DNA of 64,000 nt from Candidatus Hydrogenedentota bacterium. Its GTDB lineage: Bacteria; Hydrogenedentota; Hydrogenedentia; Hydrogenedentales; SLHB01. The position numbers were made by a program, and so were the translations under genes. The DNA is taken from positions 124,001-188,000 of the forward strand of contig JAKPDK010000070.1 in the NCBI GenBank assembly GCA_029552745.1, written 5' to 3'. Of the stretch, positions 43,582 through 52,856 are shown in pieces (the stretch's first letter is position 1; each line of letters opens with the position of its first letter). The notes below the pieces were generated by a model that was given only the letters and a program-made list of their open reading frames with translations, searched no databases and was not told where the DNA came from.

Positions 43582-44197
43582 CCGTATCCGTGACCCCGCT
43601 GCTTGTCCATACCATGTCCCAGTCTTTGACCTTGTTGGCGAACTCTTGCCATAAAGAAGTGCGAGGTTTGCCATTTTGGGGTATCGCCTTCGGGGATCGT
43701 GAGTTTGACGGTAAATACCGGTGAATATCGTCAACAAGAAGCAGACCCCCAGGTTTGACATACTCCAGCGCAAGGAGGGCACAGCGGTCTCTCAGACTAT
43801 CCAATCCATCTACAATAACCAGATCGAGCGTCTTTTTGGACATTCGTTCGATAACATGGATGTATGAGTTCTCGTCCTGTTCCAACAGCACTTCGGCGGT
43901 ATGTTGGGCGTTTCTTAGCAGTTGGCGAGATACTCGAGCGCTCCACTTAGGGTCATGTTCGACGCTGACAAGGCGGGCTAGCCTCTTGGCAAGCCAAAGT
44001 GTGCTCCAACCGCTTCCCCACTCGAAACCTTCGTGGGAACGTGTGAGATGGTTTTCCAAAAAATCAATCGCATCGGGAGTAAACCAGGGTGTGTGCGGAT
44101 GAGTCCAACGAAAGGCGACATACCGTGATTTGTCATAGATGTATTGTAACGTCCAGTGTTTGGGCAGTATCACGACACCAAAACTCTTGATTGACAA
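43553..44197 (-). CDS. Class I SAM-dependent methyltransferase-like protein (Methyltransf_24 type)
   Basis: A 214-residue protein. FEWGSGWSTLWLAKRLARLVSVEHDPKW is the glycine-rich motif I with the acidic strand-2 end, and LDLVIVDGLDSLRDRCALLALEYVKPGGLLLVDDIHRY corresponds to motifs II-III of Methyltransf_24 proteins, often encoded with glycan or glycosyl transferases. The start is a TTG at 44197 and is uncertain. Its 3' end overlaps the DUF6807-like gene by 29 nt on the other strand. Follows the DppA gene by 25 nt. Confidence 0.72.
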   Translation of the reverse strand: MSIKSFGVVILPKHWTLQYIYDKSRYVAFRWTHPHTPWFTPDAIDFLENHLTRSHEGFEWGSGWSTLWLAKRLARLVSVEHDPKWSARVSRQLLRNAQHTAEVLLEQDENSYIHVIERMSKKTLDLVIVDGLDSLRDRCALLALEYVKPGGLLLVDDIHRYLPSNSRSPKAIPQNGKPRTSLWQEFANKVKDWDMVWTSSGVTDTAIWRSPKTH

Positions 44198-44222
44198 GTA
44201 TCAAATGCTGTTGTGCGTTGTG

Positions 44223-45047
44223 TTACTCCATCGGTTTTGGATGGAACGGGATATTCATTAGGGCGATTACGGAAGAGGGATGCTCCTCTACAGAAATCGT
44301 TTTTTGTCCCCCTTGTTCACGCGGCCGGAAAATGGCAACTCGTTGGAAGGGTGGACGCAGGGAAAGGGTTGCCCTGTTTCTATTTTTGCCCAACTGGAGG
44401 GCAGCATGTCGCGCAGTTTCACGAATCTTTTCGCAAGCGCGCTTTGGCGAAAGATGCACGGCGCCCTCATTCCACCTGGCATATTCTGGGGTGGTGCAAT
44501 GTTTTCCACTGTCTTTTCGTGTGCCCTGTTTTGTCCAGCAGGTGACAATGCCAGGAACTAAGGATTCTGCCTCGGCAGCAAGAGCGCGGTCGCCGCTGGC
44601 GAAAAACGCGGGCACGCCGAGTTCCGCTGCACAATATGCCAACTGCCCGAACTCGCCAATGCTTACCCCGTTAATGGAAAGGTCAATGTAATCGAAGCTC
44701 TGGGTGTGACAAAGGTGGGCGCCGATACTGGAGGCTTTGGCATGTTGCCCTACCCAAGCAATGCCATCAAAAGACTCGTCCAGTCCGAAAGGAAAACCTT
44801 CGGGCCATCCCCGGGAAAACTCAACGCGGGGGTCGAGCAGCTCGGGGTCGATTCCACCGTCGCCGTGACCGTCTGCCACAAGGATGTGTTGGGCGCCGCC
44901 TTCGAGAAAACCACTGGCAGCAGCATTAACTTCGTGGGTCAAAAGTCGGCATGCCTGGGGATAAAAACGGGAATCCATGTGTACCCAGTCCACACTATTC
45001 TTGACGCCACATACCCCTTCCAGATCGGTCATGAGGTATATCTTCAT
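44223..45047 (-). CDS. M55 family D-aminopeptidase (DppA-like)
   Basis: A 274-residue zinc aminopeptidase relative of Bacillus DppA, which releases D-amino acids from short peptides such as those from peptidoglycan. The N-terminal MTDLEGVCGV supplies the metal Asp and Glu (D8, E10), VADGHGDG the next Asp/His, and VGQHAKA the following His. No signal peptide. It follows gspD by 21 nt on the same strand; whether it belongs functionally to the secretion locus is doubtful. Confidence 0.88.
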   Translation of the reverse strand: MKIYLMTDLEGVCGVKNSVDWVHMDSRFYPQACRLLTHEVNAAASGFLEGGAQHILVADGHGDGGIDPELLDPRVEFSRGWPEGFPFGLDESFDGIAWVGQHAKASSIGAHLCHTQSFDYIDLSINGVSIGEFGQLAYCAAELGVPAFFASGDRALAAEAESLVPGIVTCWTKQGTRKDSGKHCTTPEYARWNEGAVHLSPKRACEKIRETARHAALQLGKNRNRATLSLRPPFQRVAIFRPREQGGQKTISVEEHPSSVIALMNIPFHPKPME

Positions 45048-45068
45048 GTTGGGTTTCTCCTGCGGGAC

Positions 45069-47525
45069 TTACGGAGTTCGCTCCGGAGGTGTGGGCACGA
45101 AAGGTGCCGGACCATCATCGAATTCCACGCGGAAACCGCGTTCCATAGCCATCTCGGCAATATCGGTGCCGATTTCTCGAGGCGCAGAGGGATGCTGTCG
45201 AATCAACACCGCGACATTTCTCGGGCTCTTCACTTTGTCGAGTTGGTCGCGGAGATCTTCTTTAGAAACAGCTTTCCCATCGCTGTAGATTGTTCCTGAA
45301 GGTCCGATGGAGATGGGAAGTTCATTGGCACCTTGAGAGACTCGGTCCGCGATACGCCCCGCGAGTGGTTTATTTGAATGCCGCACGTCGGAAGAAACAT
45401 TCGACTCGAATTTAGCCAGGCGTTCCGCCTCAGGCTGTGTGTATTCATCCACAATCGTCGGCGTCAGGAAAATAAGAAACTCGCGTTGGCGATGGTCCTT
45501 TGCGGTACTTCGGAACAATCTGCCGAGCAGCGGTACGTCACCTAAAACAGGTACCCGCGTGACATCGTCGGTGAGGCTCACCGAGCGCAAGCCGCCTATG
45601 ACCAAGGTTTGGCTGTCGCGAATGATGACACTCGTCTTTGCCAGGCTTTGGCGTTTGCTGGGAATTGTGCTTTTTTGGTCGCCCACGGTGACGATTTTGT
45701 CTTCCGCAGTGCTGTCTTCTGCTTTCACTTCTAAAAGAATATTTTTCTCTTCTGTTATGCGCGGCGTTACTTCTAATACGGTGCCAACTGTAATGAATTG
45801 GACCTGAAGAGGTATGACGCGGTTGTAATTTGGATTTGGTGTGCCTATTAAGCCGTATTCCGAATAACCGCCCTGTTGATAAGGTTTGTCCTCTGTATTC
45901 TCAAATTTCGCCGTCTCCCCATCGAGAACCGTGACGCGAGGCCGGGAAAGGATTTGCACCTCGCCTTTTTTGTCCAAATAGTCAAGGACACTGCTCAAGC
46001 GAGACCCTTTGAACTCCGGATCGAGGACGACATTGCCTGCCGCGTCACGGAGGGGTTCCCCTGTCCAAATACTATAGAGCGGAAGACGGTAGGGTAGGTC
46101 GCCAACCGTGATTCGTTGTCCCTGTTCCGGAGTGGAAGAATAATTGGGGACTTGGTTGCCGCTTTGAATCGCAAAGGAACGTCCGTTTTGTTCATCAAAG
46201 TACTGCCAATTGATGCCGAGATTTCTCGCCACGTTGGAACTCGCGGCAACCAGGTACGCGTCGATCTCCACCTGACGTGGTTTTGTGTCCCACGTCTTGA
46301 TAATCGCGTCAATCTCTTCCAATCGTTCCGGTGTGGCCGTAAAACTGATCTGATGGGTCGCTTCGTCATACGAGATGGCGCCCATTTCGGCGGGAACTAA
46401 GTTAGCCAGCCGGTCCATAACCACATCCGGTTTGATGTAGTTAAGAGTCCACGTGCGGGTTTCTACGGGACGGTCGATAGCGGCAAGCATTTCGCCGATT
46501 TGTTTTTGGCGTGAGGGTAAGTCTTTTACGACGATAGTATTTGACCGAGGATCTGCATGCGCTAAACCAACCTCTGAAAGCATGCTTTGGACACTTTCGA
46601 CGATCGTTTGAGCATCTGTGTACTTAAGGGGGAATACCTGCTGTTCGAGGGGGCGGTCCAACGATGCGACCGTTTTTCTCATTTCCTCCAGGTTGTCGGG
46701 AGTGTCCCAAACAATGATATGCCCTGTGCGTGGGTCTACTACCATTTTGCCATTCTCAGACAACAGGGCATTTAGGATAGATTCCATGTCGAGAACTTCG
46801 GCGTATTTTATAGCAAACTCGGCGCGTTCGACCTTGCCGTATTTGGCTTGGACATGTTCTTCTACGGTCATTACCGACAATAACTTGGTTTCGGGATTGA
46901 ATTCGTAATAAATACCATAGAATCTCAGGATTTCGAGAAGCCGACGCGCGCTGACACGCTTCGCCCAGACTCGTACCTTCATTTGTTCCACGCCGTCTGA
47001 TGCCACGACATTCCAACCGGTTGCTTGAGCAATGCCGTCGAGCAGCTCGGTGACAGGGACGGGCGTGTCACCCGGAGGCGGATCTATTAAAGAACCTTCT
47101 TCGGGCACATCCGGCCACTCTATGGGTTTTCCCAACGTTGGGTCGAAACCGGTTTTGCCTGCAGCCCTCGCACCGCCGCCTGTCGTTGATCGCACAGAGC
47201 GCACTGTAGGTTTTTCCTGCCTTTGAATAGCACCGTGGCGAACCGGACTTTCGGGCTGCTTCACGGTTGAGACAGCAGGCGATGACACATTGGCGGTCGT
47301 TGACGTGTTATTGGTGGACTGAGGTAGCTGCTCTACAACCTGTGTCATATTTGGGGATGGTCCGGGTGCGGTTGGACTCTGTTGCGCTTTCAGGGGAACT
47401 GTATACAGGAAAAACGCAGCCACGACCCAACAGAGAGCCAAGACGATCCTGGCAGTTTTCATAAAGAGGGAAACAGAGGCGCTGTTGCTTGACTTGTTCA
47501 TTCGGAATAATCGACCCAACTTCAT
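45069..47525 (-). CDS. gspD: Type II secretion secretin GspD
   Basis: Outer-membrane gate of the type II secretion system. The 818-residue protein has a signal sequence near residues 17-45, a Pro/Ser/Thr-rich segment (about 45-130), an N-terminal domain (LLDGIAQATGWNVV, RLLEILRFYGIYYEFN), two or more KH-like N repeats (VFPLKYTDAQTIVESVQSML, WTLNYIKPDVVMDRLANL) and the secretin domain ending VPVLGDVPLLGRLFRSTAKDHRQREFLIFLTPTIVDE. The ATG at 47525 has AGGGA 10 nt upstream and agrees with the promoter at 47566-47594; the longer frame starts inside that -35 box. Confidence 0.92.
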   Translation of the reverse strand: MKLGRLFRMNKSSNSASVSLFMKTARIVLALCWVVAAFFLYTVPLKAQQSPTAPGPSPNMTQVVEQLPQSTNNTSTTANVSSPAVSTVKQPESPVRHGAIQRQEKPTVRSVRSTTGGGARAAGKTGFDPTLGKPIEWPDVPEEGSLIDPPPGDTPVPVTELLDGIAQATGWNVVASDGVEQMKVRVWAKRVSARRLLEILRFYGIYYEFNPETKLLSVMTVEEHVQAKYGKVERAEFAIKYAEVLDMESILNALLSENGKMVVDPRTGHIIVWDTPDNLEEMRKTVASLDRPLEQQVFPLKYTDAQTIVESVQSMLSEVGLAHADPRSNTIVVKDLPSRQKQIGEMLAAIDRPVETRTWTLNYIKPDVVMDRLANLVPAEMGAISYDEATHQISFTATPERLEEIDAIIKTWDTKPRQVEIDAYLVAASSNVARNLGINWQYFDEQNGRSFAIQSGNQVPNYSSTPEQGQRITVGDLPYRLPLYSIWTGEPLRDAAGNVVLDPEFKGSRLSSVLDYLDKKGEVQILSRPRVTVLDGETAKFENTEDKPYQQGGYSEYGLIGTPNPNYNRVIPLQVQFITVGTVLEVTPRITEEKNILLEVKAEDSTAEDKIVTVGDQKSTIPSKRQSLAKTSVIIRDSQTLVIGGLRSVSLTDDVTRVPVLGDVPLLGRLFRSTAKDHRQREFLIFLTPTIVDEYTQPEAERLAKFESNVSSDVRHSNKPLAGRIADRVSQGANELPISIGPSGTIYSDGKAVSKEDLRDQLDKVKSPRNVAVLIRQHPSAPREIGTDIAEMAMERGFRVEFDDGPAPFVPTPPERTP

Positions 47526-47565
47526 AATTTCTTTTTCCCTGTAAACTTCTTGTATTTCAAACCCT

Positions 47566-47594
47566 ACTATAATTCGGTACGTGTTCAGACTCAA
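47566..47594 (-). promoter_or_regulatory. Promoter of gspD
   Basis: Minus strand TTGAGT (47594-47589), 17-nt spacer, TATAGT (47571-47566), in the 87-nt gap after the gspC-like gene. Predicted leader about 34 nt. No core element upstream. Confidence 0.6.
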
Positions 47595-47612
47595 TCATCA
47601 TAGAAATTTCCG

Positions 47613-48098
47613 TTATCGAGGAACCGTATGCGTATATTCTTTACCATTCTGAACGATAGCAAAAATAATACCTTTTTCGGTAATTTCACGTACGGTTGCC
47701 CCATTTACCGCGGACCCTTTTGTCAACCACTGCCCGCGCGCATTTCCTGCATTAAGCCTGACTTTTACTCGGATGCCGGTATCGCCCTCGATTACTTGGA
47801 GTATCTTGAGATCGCCGAGGATGGTTTTCCAATCCGGTTCTTGAGGTGGTGCCTGTGGGGGTGTAACAAGGGGTTGCCATAAAGAGGCGCGCTCCGCTAT
47901 TTTTTGTGCGTACTCGGCATAGGGGGGAGCTGTACGCGGTTTGTACTCGGCTTGTGCGGTGGAGATTTCCGACAAAAGGTCTGTCAATCGCAGTTCTCGG
48001 TCTTTCATGGGGTTGTGAAAAACTTGTATGACAATGAGAGCCCAGACGGCGATGGAGACCAAGCCAAGAAGAAGTGTGACGCCCTGAGGTACTTTCAT
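47613..48098 (-). CDS. GspC/PilP-like protein of the type II secretion system
   Basis: A 161-residue bitopic inner-membrane protein: one helix (about residues 7-26), a Pro-rich periplasmic linker and a small C-terminal beta domain (RVKVRLNAGNARGQWLTKGSAVNGATVREITEKGIIFAIVQNGKEYTH) that resembles the homology region by which GspC or PilP contacts the secretin. The match is by position and pattern rather than strong motif. It is the last gene before gspD and overlaps the gspM-like gene by ATGA. Confidence 0.62.
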   Translation of the reverse strand: MKVPQGVTLLLGLVSIAVWALIVIQVFHNPMKDRELRLTDLLSEISTAQAEYKPRTAPPYAEYAQKIAERASLWQPLVTPPQAPPQEPDWKTILGDLKILQVIEGDTGIRVKVRLNAGNARGQWLTKGSAVNGATVREITEKGIIFAIVQNGKEYTHTVPR

Positions 48099-49171
48099 GA
48101 TGCCACCTTGTAAAGTACTACGTTGTCCATATACAGTTGGCCGTTTTCTGATTCAAGATTTATTGCCGGCACATGCACTTCTATTTGACTTTGAGGTGCA
48201 TCCGGGGTCGTGAACCGGATGCGATACTTGCGAACACGACCATCATTTTCAATTTGGATAGGTTCGGGGCTGAGGGGTTGTTTTTCTCCGTAAATCACGT
48301 TAAGTTTTGCGATACCGTTTGCGGCAATGTCGGCTTCCCAATCGTACGTCGTTTTGGGTTGGAGTTGATGTATTTGAGAAATAGACCCTGTCGTTCCTTG
48401 GCATGTGGCTTGAAGTCGCCAAGATCCTTCACTTGAGCCGGCATCAATGCGCATGGGAATCACATTTTCAAACTCCCACTCAGGAAATGAGCCCGTTGTC
48501 TCGTCCCATTCCTCGAAACCGGCATTTCGCGCAAGGTTCTGAGTGGGCTCCTCTGGTGAAACCGCAACGGGCTTTCGGGGGGTATCCCCAATAATGGTTC
48601 TTGTTACGGTCATGGTGAGTACAACATCGGCTGCTTCTGGCGACGGGCGCACAAGTTCCAACCGATCCACGCGCAAGATTTGCGGACTTTCGTGGATACG
48701 TTGAAGAAACAAAGCGATGTTCTTGATCGAGGTGGGTTTGGTTGTAATACGGATATGATACTCGCGATATCCCTCTCCCCGATCATCGAGAGAACCCGCA
48801 GGCCATGAGGGGATTTCCACAAGATGTTCTCCGGAAAAAGCCGAGGGCAAAGAGCCAGGCGGCGGCATGTTCACCAATGCCAGCCGCAAGAGCTCGGTAC
48901 GGAGGCGGTCGTGAATTTCGGCTTGCGTCCACTCACTTGAATGCTGTTCCGTGACGGCGGTATAGGCTTTATCCACTTCGCTTAAACGTTTGGCTTGAAG
49001 ATTCAGTTGGTAAAGTTCGTTTTCGGCTTGCTCGATATCCTGGTCGAGTTCATGCAGCCGGTTACGAGCAATTGTAACTACGGTATAGCCGACGACACCA
49101 AGCAATATTATTATTGTAAGTAGAGCGAGGCGGCGTTCTCTTTGGGATAGTTTTGCCAGCGGTCTTGTCAT
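48095..49171 (-). CDS. GspM/PilO-like protein with C-terminal carbohydrate-binding-like domain
   Basis: A 358-residue inner-membrane protein. Residues 1-200 look like GspM/PilO: basic N-terminus, one helix (about 16-36), coiled coil and a ferredoxin-like periplasmic domain (YREYHIRITTKPTSIKNIALFLQRIHESPQILRVDRLEL). From about residue 217, NLARNAGFEEWDETTGSFPEWEF starts a beta-sandwich-like domain with the entry motif of CBM4/9-type carbohydrate-binding modules, continuing to GQLYMDNVVLYKVAS, the usual closing strand. Such a fusion is not part of standard GspM. ATGA overlaps on both sides (gspL, gspC-like). Confidence 0.7.
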   Translation of the reverse strand: MTRPLAKLSQRERRLALLTIIILLGVVGYTVVTIARNRLHELDQDIEQAENELYQLNLQAKRLSEVDKAYTAVTEQHSSEWTQAEIHDRLRTELLRLALVNMPPPGSLPSAFSGEHLVEIPSWPAGSLDDRGEGYREYHIRITTKPTSIKNIALFLQRIHESPQILRVDRLELVRPSPEAADVVLTMTVTRTIIGDTPRKPVAVSPEEPTQNLARNAGFEEWDETTGSFPEWEFENVIPMRIDAGSSEGSWRLQATCQGTTGSISQIHQLQPKTTYDWEADIAANGIAKLNVIYGEKQPLSPEPIQIENDGRVRKYRIRFTTPDAPQSQIEVHVPAINLESENGQLYMDNVVLYKVAS

Positions 49172-50661
49172 TCGGCGAAATTCTCCTCCGAGGTGGCAGT
49201 CTCTGTCACCGATTTTTCTAAGAAGGGGATCTCGATTTCAAATTGTTGCACCGTGACTCCTCGTTCTTGCACTTCCGCCGATTTTCCCTGACGTGCCTCT
49301 GCTAGCCAGGGTTCTTCGGGACGTGCAGCACGCCGCAGTGTGTTGGAAAACCGATTCACAACAGCCAAATCGGAGGCTCGTCCCTGCAAGATGACGCCTT
49401 TGCGGCTATCATAGGTTAGTTTGGTGAAGGTAAGTCCTTCCTCGGGCGCCAGCTCACTCATGCGGGCTAGTACCTCAAGCACCGTGCCTGACCGATTAAT
49501 TCGTTCTTGAAGCGCCGCCAAATTACGCTGTTTCAAAGCGACTTCCTCGGCAATAGGTCGCAATTCTTCCGACTTATGCATTATTTGTTTTAAGTAGGCG
49601 GTACGTTGAAACAAGCTGATTTCGTACAGAGCAAATATCGATATAAGTAGCGCGCCTAAAAAAGCGCCGACGCGGATTGCCGCGCGACGCAGTTCTGCCC
49701 TTTGTCGTGCCTCTGTTAGGGAAGGTGGTACGAGGTCAATCGCGACAGAAGCGCGGTTTTGCGCCGTGAGCGCTGCTCCGAGTAACGTCAACGGGATGGT
49801 TTGGACTTCTTGCTCTTGGGATATACAAAGTGACGCACCAAAACGAGATGGAACGACGTCAATGCTCAATTTTTCCGCGAGGGTCCTTGCGGCAAGGCTC
49901 GGGTCTCCATAATCGGCACTGACGTAAACCCGATCGACAGGGTAATTGTCAGGAGTTTCGCGTCGAAAAACGGCAAGCGAGGTACGAACCTCTGCTGCCA
50001 ACTCTTCCTGGATGTCCTCCGATGTGTGCAAATTGCTCCAATTGGCGGGTGTTGCCACGGCGCGTCCGTATTCCGGGACATTGCCTTTAACGACTAAAAC
50101 TTCGATTCCTCCTGGGGCAAGATTCACAAGGGCAGTATGTTCTGCGACGTCACCACGGGCCGCGAAGACAGCAGAGGCGAGACACGCCGTCGAGATGAAA
50201 ATCCGCTGCGGCTCTATACCGGATTGCGTAAGGACCTGAACATGTCTTTCTACAACGTCCCGATGAGCGAAAACGGCCAAAACCCGGGCGTTCCCATCGC
50301 TGAGGCGTTGCAGAATACACTGATCGATAACCAGTTCGCTGGAAGAGTAAGGTACATGTTCTTCGGCGCTCAAGCGAACCATGCCGGAGATTTCGTTTAA
50401 GTCATGAGACGGCAAAATCAAAATGCGTACGGTCATCTCATGGCGAGGAAGCACGGTATAGACATCATCGAAGGCGATATTGTGTTTTCGGACAAATTGC
50501 TTCAGGCTACGCCCCACACCGGATTCATCATGAGAGGGAGCAATTTGTTCTTGGGCAAAGGAAAGGATCTGTAGTCCTTTTGTGCTGCGCTGGCAGCGAA
50601 GCATGGAAATGATACGTTCATCCACTTGAAGGATGCAGATGTTACCGCTTTTACGACCCAC
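49168..50661 (-). CDS. gspL: GspL-like (PilM-PilN fusion) secretion assembly protein
   Basis: A 497-residue inner-membrane assembly-platform protein. The N-terminal 310 residues form a PilM/GspL-type actin-like domain (ICILQVDERIISMLRC, SAEEHVPYSSSELVIDQCIL, ALVNLAPGGIEVLVV). A membrane helix at about 345-365 is followed by a coiled coil and a PilN/GspL periplasmic ferredoxin-like domain (LTFTKLTYDSRKGVILQGRASDLAVVNRFSNTL). It would link the cytosolic motor GspE to the periplasmic ring. Starts 11 nt inside gspK and ends in an ATGA overlap with the gspM-like gene. Confidence 0.85.
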   Translation of the reverse strand: MGRKSGNICILQVDERIISMLRCQRSTKGLQILSFAQEQIAPSHDESGVGRSLKQFVRKHNIAFDDVYTVLPRHEMTVRILILPSHDLNEISGMVRLSAEEHVPYSSSELVIDQCILQRLSDGNARVLAVFAHRDVVERHVQVLTQSGIEPQRIFISTACLASAVFAARGDVAEHTALVNLAPGGIEVLVVKGNVPEYGRAVATPANWSNLHTSEDIQEELAAEVRTSLAVFRRETPDNYPVDRVYVSADYGDPSLAARTLAEKLSIDVVPSRFGASLCISQEQEVQTIPLTLLGAALTAQNRASVAIDLVPPSLTEARQRAELRRAAIRVGAFLGALLISIFALYEISLFQRTAYLKQIMHKSEELRPIAEEVALKQRNLAALQERINRSGTVLEVLARMSELAPEEGLTFTKLTYDSRKGVILQGRASDLAVVNRFSNTLRRAARPEEPWLAEARQGKSAEVQERGVTVQQFEIEIPFLEKSVTETATSEENFAE

Positions 50662-51631
50662 CCGTTTTTTCCTCCCAGCGTAAAATTCCTATCCGTTCGT
50701 CACCCCAAACACATGTGAGGGTTGACTCGGCGCGTATCCTGTTTTGGCGACGGGTTGCAAACCCTGAAATCTTAAAGTAGCGTGAGTCCGTCTTGCAATA
50801 CGTATGAATCTGAGAAACGGTTTCTGGTGTCAAGTTGGCAAGCTGCGCGAGCTCTTCCAGACTATTCACGAACAGGTCGTCATCCGTACCAAGTTTTCCG
50901 TCGGGACCTGCCCGAAACGTCATTATTTTTTCTACTGTTTCTGGGTCCATTCCTGGCAATAGTGATAAAACGGGTGCTTGAGCAGTGTTAATGTTAACGA
51001 GGCCATCGCCGTAAACGGTGAAAATCTGGCTCAGTCCCGGCGCCTCGGAGGAACCGAACCATAATTTACGGTCCATTCCCTCCAGGCATAAGAGTTCTTC
51101 CAGCGTTGAAAATGCGGGTGGAAGACACGTCTGGGCTTCTTGCAGGCGTTCCAGAACTGCCGATTTTGCTTTTTCATCAAGTGCTTCGATTTTTTCCAGT
51201 AATTCGGCTGAGACTCGGTTCAAGCAGATTTTCTGTTCCTCGTCTTTCACGACATACCCACATTTTTCCGAACTAAAGGAATCGCGGAACATGTCGGGGA
51301 AACTGTCGCGTATATCATGCCCGTTTTCGGACACAAGGTCTGGTTGTATGAAAAGGTTCGAGGAGGAAGGGGCAGCGCCTACGGCGCCTCTTATACCCCC
51401 CACGGTTTGTTCCAGGAGCCTTCTCTGTTCCAGTTCAACAAGTCCTCTTACTGCAGCGCCCCGAGCGAGCCACGTGGCTTGTAATTCGTCAAGCGCGTAG
51501 GCGGCGGCACGCTGATCGAGCAGCGCACGCCGTCCAAATCCCAACGTGATCACCGTGAGTGCCGCCAATATCCACAGGATACACACCAAAACGAAGCCGC
51601 TCTCAGACACTGTTCTGCATTTCTTGTTCAT
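50651..51631 (-). CDS. gspK: Minor pseudopilin GspK
   Basis: Tip pseudopilin of the type II secretion pseudopilus. The 326-residue protein starts with a short leader and the pilin helix SGFVLVCILWILAALTVITLGFGRRALLDQRAAAYALDELQATWLARGAAVRG, the GspK pattern that lacks Glu5. The large alpha-helical domain (EALDEKAKSAVLERL, LEELLCLEGMDRKLWFG) and the later NINTAQAPVLSLLPGMDPETVEKIM segment with helix-hairpin-helix character are as in GspK. ATGA overlap with gspJ. Confidence 0.9.
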   Translation of the reverse strand: MNKKCRTVSESGFVLVCILWILAALTVITLGFGRRALLDQRAAAYALDELQATWLARGAAVRGLVELEQRRLLEQTVGGIRGAVGAAPSSSNLFIQPDLVSENGHDIRDSFPDMFRDSFSSEKCGYVVKDEEQKICLNRVSAELLEKIEALDEKAKSAVLERLQEAQTCLPPAFSTLEELLCLEGMDRKLWFGSSEAPGLSQIFTVYGDGLVNINTAQAPVLSLLPGMDPETVEKIMTFRAGPDGKLGTDDDLFVNSLEELAQLANLTPETVSQIHTYCKTDSRYFKISGFATRRQNRIRAESTLTCVWGDERIGILRWEEKTGGS

Positions 51632-52344
51632 TTCTCACGCACTCTTGGTAAAGAACCGGGAAGTACAACCCAGGACTCGAACTGGGTCTCGCCGCTTTCG
51701 GAAGTTGTATCTTTCATGCCCAACGAAATGCGGATTGTTTGAGGCATGCCGTATTCCCAGAGAAGGGTCTTGCTTTCAATGGGCGGGGCGCTGGGGTTTG
51801 TCGTATCCTCGTCGTAGTGATGCTGGAGGTCGGGCAGGAGCGTCCAGAAGTACCTAAAATTGATCGATGACACATCACGACAAAGCTCCGAAATCTTTTT
51901 TTTGCCCAGAGCAACATCTGTATTTTTTCGTTGGAATGTCTTTCCTGCCGGTCTCAGGGGCAAGAATTCGAGACACTGCTGTTCTTCTCGCAGCAGACGA
52001 AATTTGCCTTGACCTGTGGGCTTTACGTAGTAGTGAACCCAGACGATGCGTCGGATGTCGTCCTCGGTGTTGTTCATAGTGGGTCGAACGGTGAACCAAG
52101 CAAGTTCCTTTTCGTTTCCTTCCGCCATATCCCAGACCGATGGAAGAGCAGACTTCAGGTCTTGTGATAGTAGCGCTAGCGATAACCTGGCATCTTGGTA
52201 GGCGGCGATATTTTCCTCGCCTAATCGCCAAATCCGCACGGCAGAGCTGAACGATGTATAGGCGGCGGTCATCACCAACGTAAGTAGTACGGTAGTGATG
52301 AGCAGTTCCATCAAGGTAAAGCCGGATAGACGTTTCGCTTTCAT
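51628..52344 (-). CDS. gspJ: Pseudopilin GspJ
   Basis: Minor pseudopilin that forms the pseudopilus tip with GspI and GspK. The 238-residue protein has the prepilin signal KRLSGFTLMELLITTVLLTLVMTAAYTSF with Gly-1 and Glu+5, then a beta-rich domain with LALLSQDLKSALPS. ATG at 52344 is fixed by the ATGA overlap with the gspI stop; the frame continues upstream for 25 Arg-rich codons inside gspI, which is coincidental. Confidence 0.88.
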   Translation of the reverse strand: MKAKRLSGFTLMELLITTVLLTLVMTAAYTSFSSAVRIWRLGEENIAAYQDARLSLALLSQDLKSALPSVWDMAEGNEKELAWFTVRPTMNNTEDDIRRIVWVHYYVKPTGQGKFRLLREEQQCLEFLPLRPAGKTFQRKNTDVALGKKKISELCRDVSSINFRYFWTLLPDLQHHYDEDTTNPSAPPIESKTLLWEYGMPQTIRISLGMKDTTSESGETQFESWVVLPGSLPRVREK

Positions 52345-52856
52345 TTTGGTTGAACGTCCTCCTGCGTTTCCTCTCCTTCGCCTAGTCGAAGAAAGCCTTC
52401 GTCGTTTTCGGGAAGCCACAGGCGATTGGGAGGTATCAGCGTGGCAAGACTGCGCTCATAGGTATTTCCTGCCCGTGTCCACTTGATTGTCACGGTGACT
52501 CTACCGCAGTACAGTGCCTTATTTGCTAATTCTTCGTTCACATTGTACGGTATGTCTTCGGGCATGGAGGGAAATGGAATGGGTACCTTTTCTATGGTGC
52601 GTATCCATTGGAAGCGGCTTAATTCTCCATCGAATTGTCCCTCTTCTGTTGATTCGGTTGTCCAATAGCGAAGTTGGGGCGCTGTTATGAGTTCTTCAAG
52701 AAGGAAACGCACGCGGCAATAATCTCGTGCTAGGGCTCTTGTCAGCATTACTTGATACAGGGCTCGGTTAATAGCAATTGTCCCAACACTCAATACAGCG
52801 AGTGCTACCAAGGATTCGAGCAGGATATATCCGTACAATCGGCCGAATTGTTTCAC
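52341..52856 (-). CDS. gspI: Pseudopilin GspI
   Basis: A 171-residue minor pseudopilin. LYGYILLESLVALAVLSVGTIAINRAL is the prepilin helix with Glu at +5, followed by a small soluble domain with the TVTIKWTRAGNTYERSLATLI strands typical of GspI. The acidic tail GEGEETQEDVQPK is unusual for its charge. ATGA overlaps with gspH upstream and gspJ downstream. Confidence 0.87.
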   Translation of the reverse strand: MKQFGRLYGYILLESLVALAVLSVGTIAINRALYQVMLTRALARDYCRVRFLLEELITAPQLRYWTTESTEEGQFDGELSRFQWIRTIEKVPIPFPSMPEDIPYNVNEELANKALYCGRVTVTIKWTRAGNTYERSLATLIPPNRLWLPENDEGFLRLGEGEETQEDVQPK

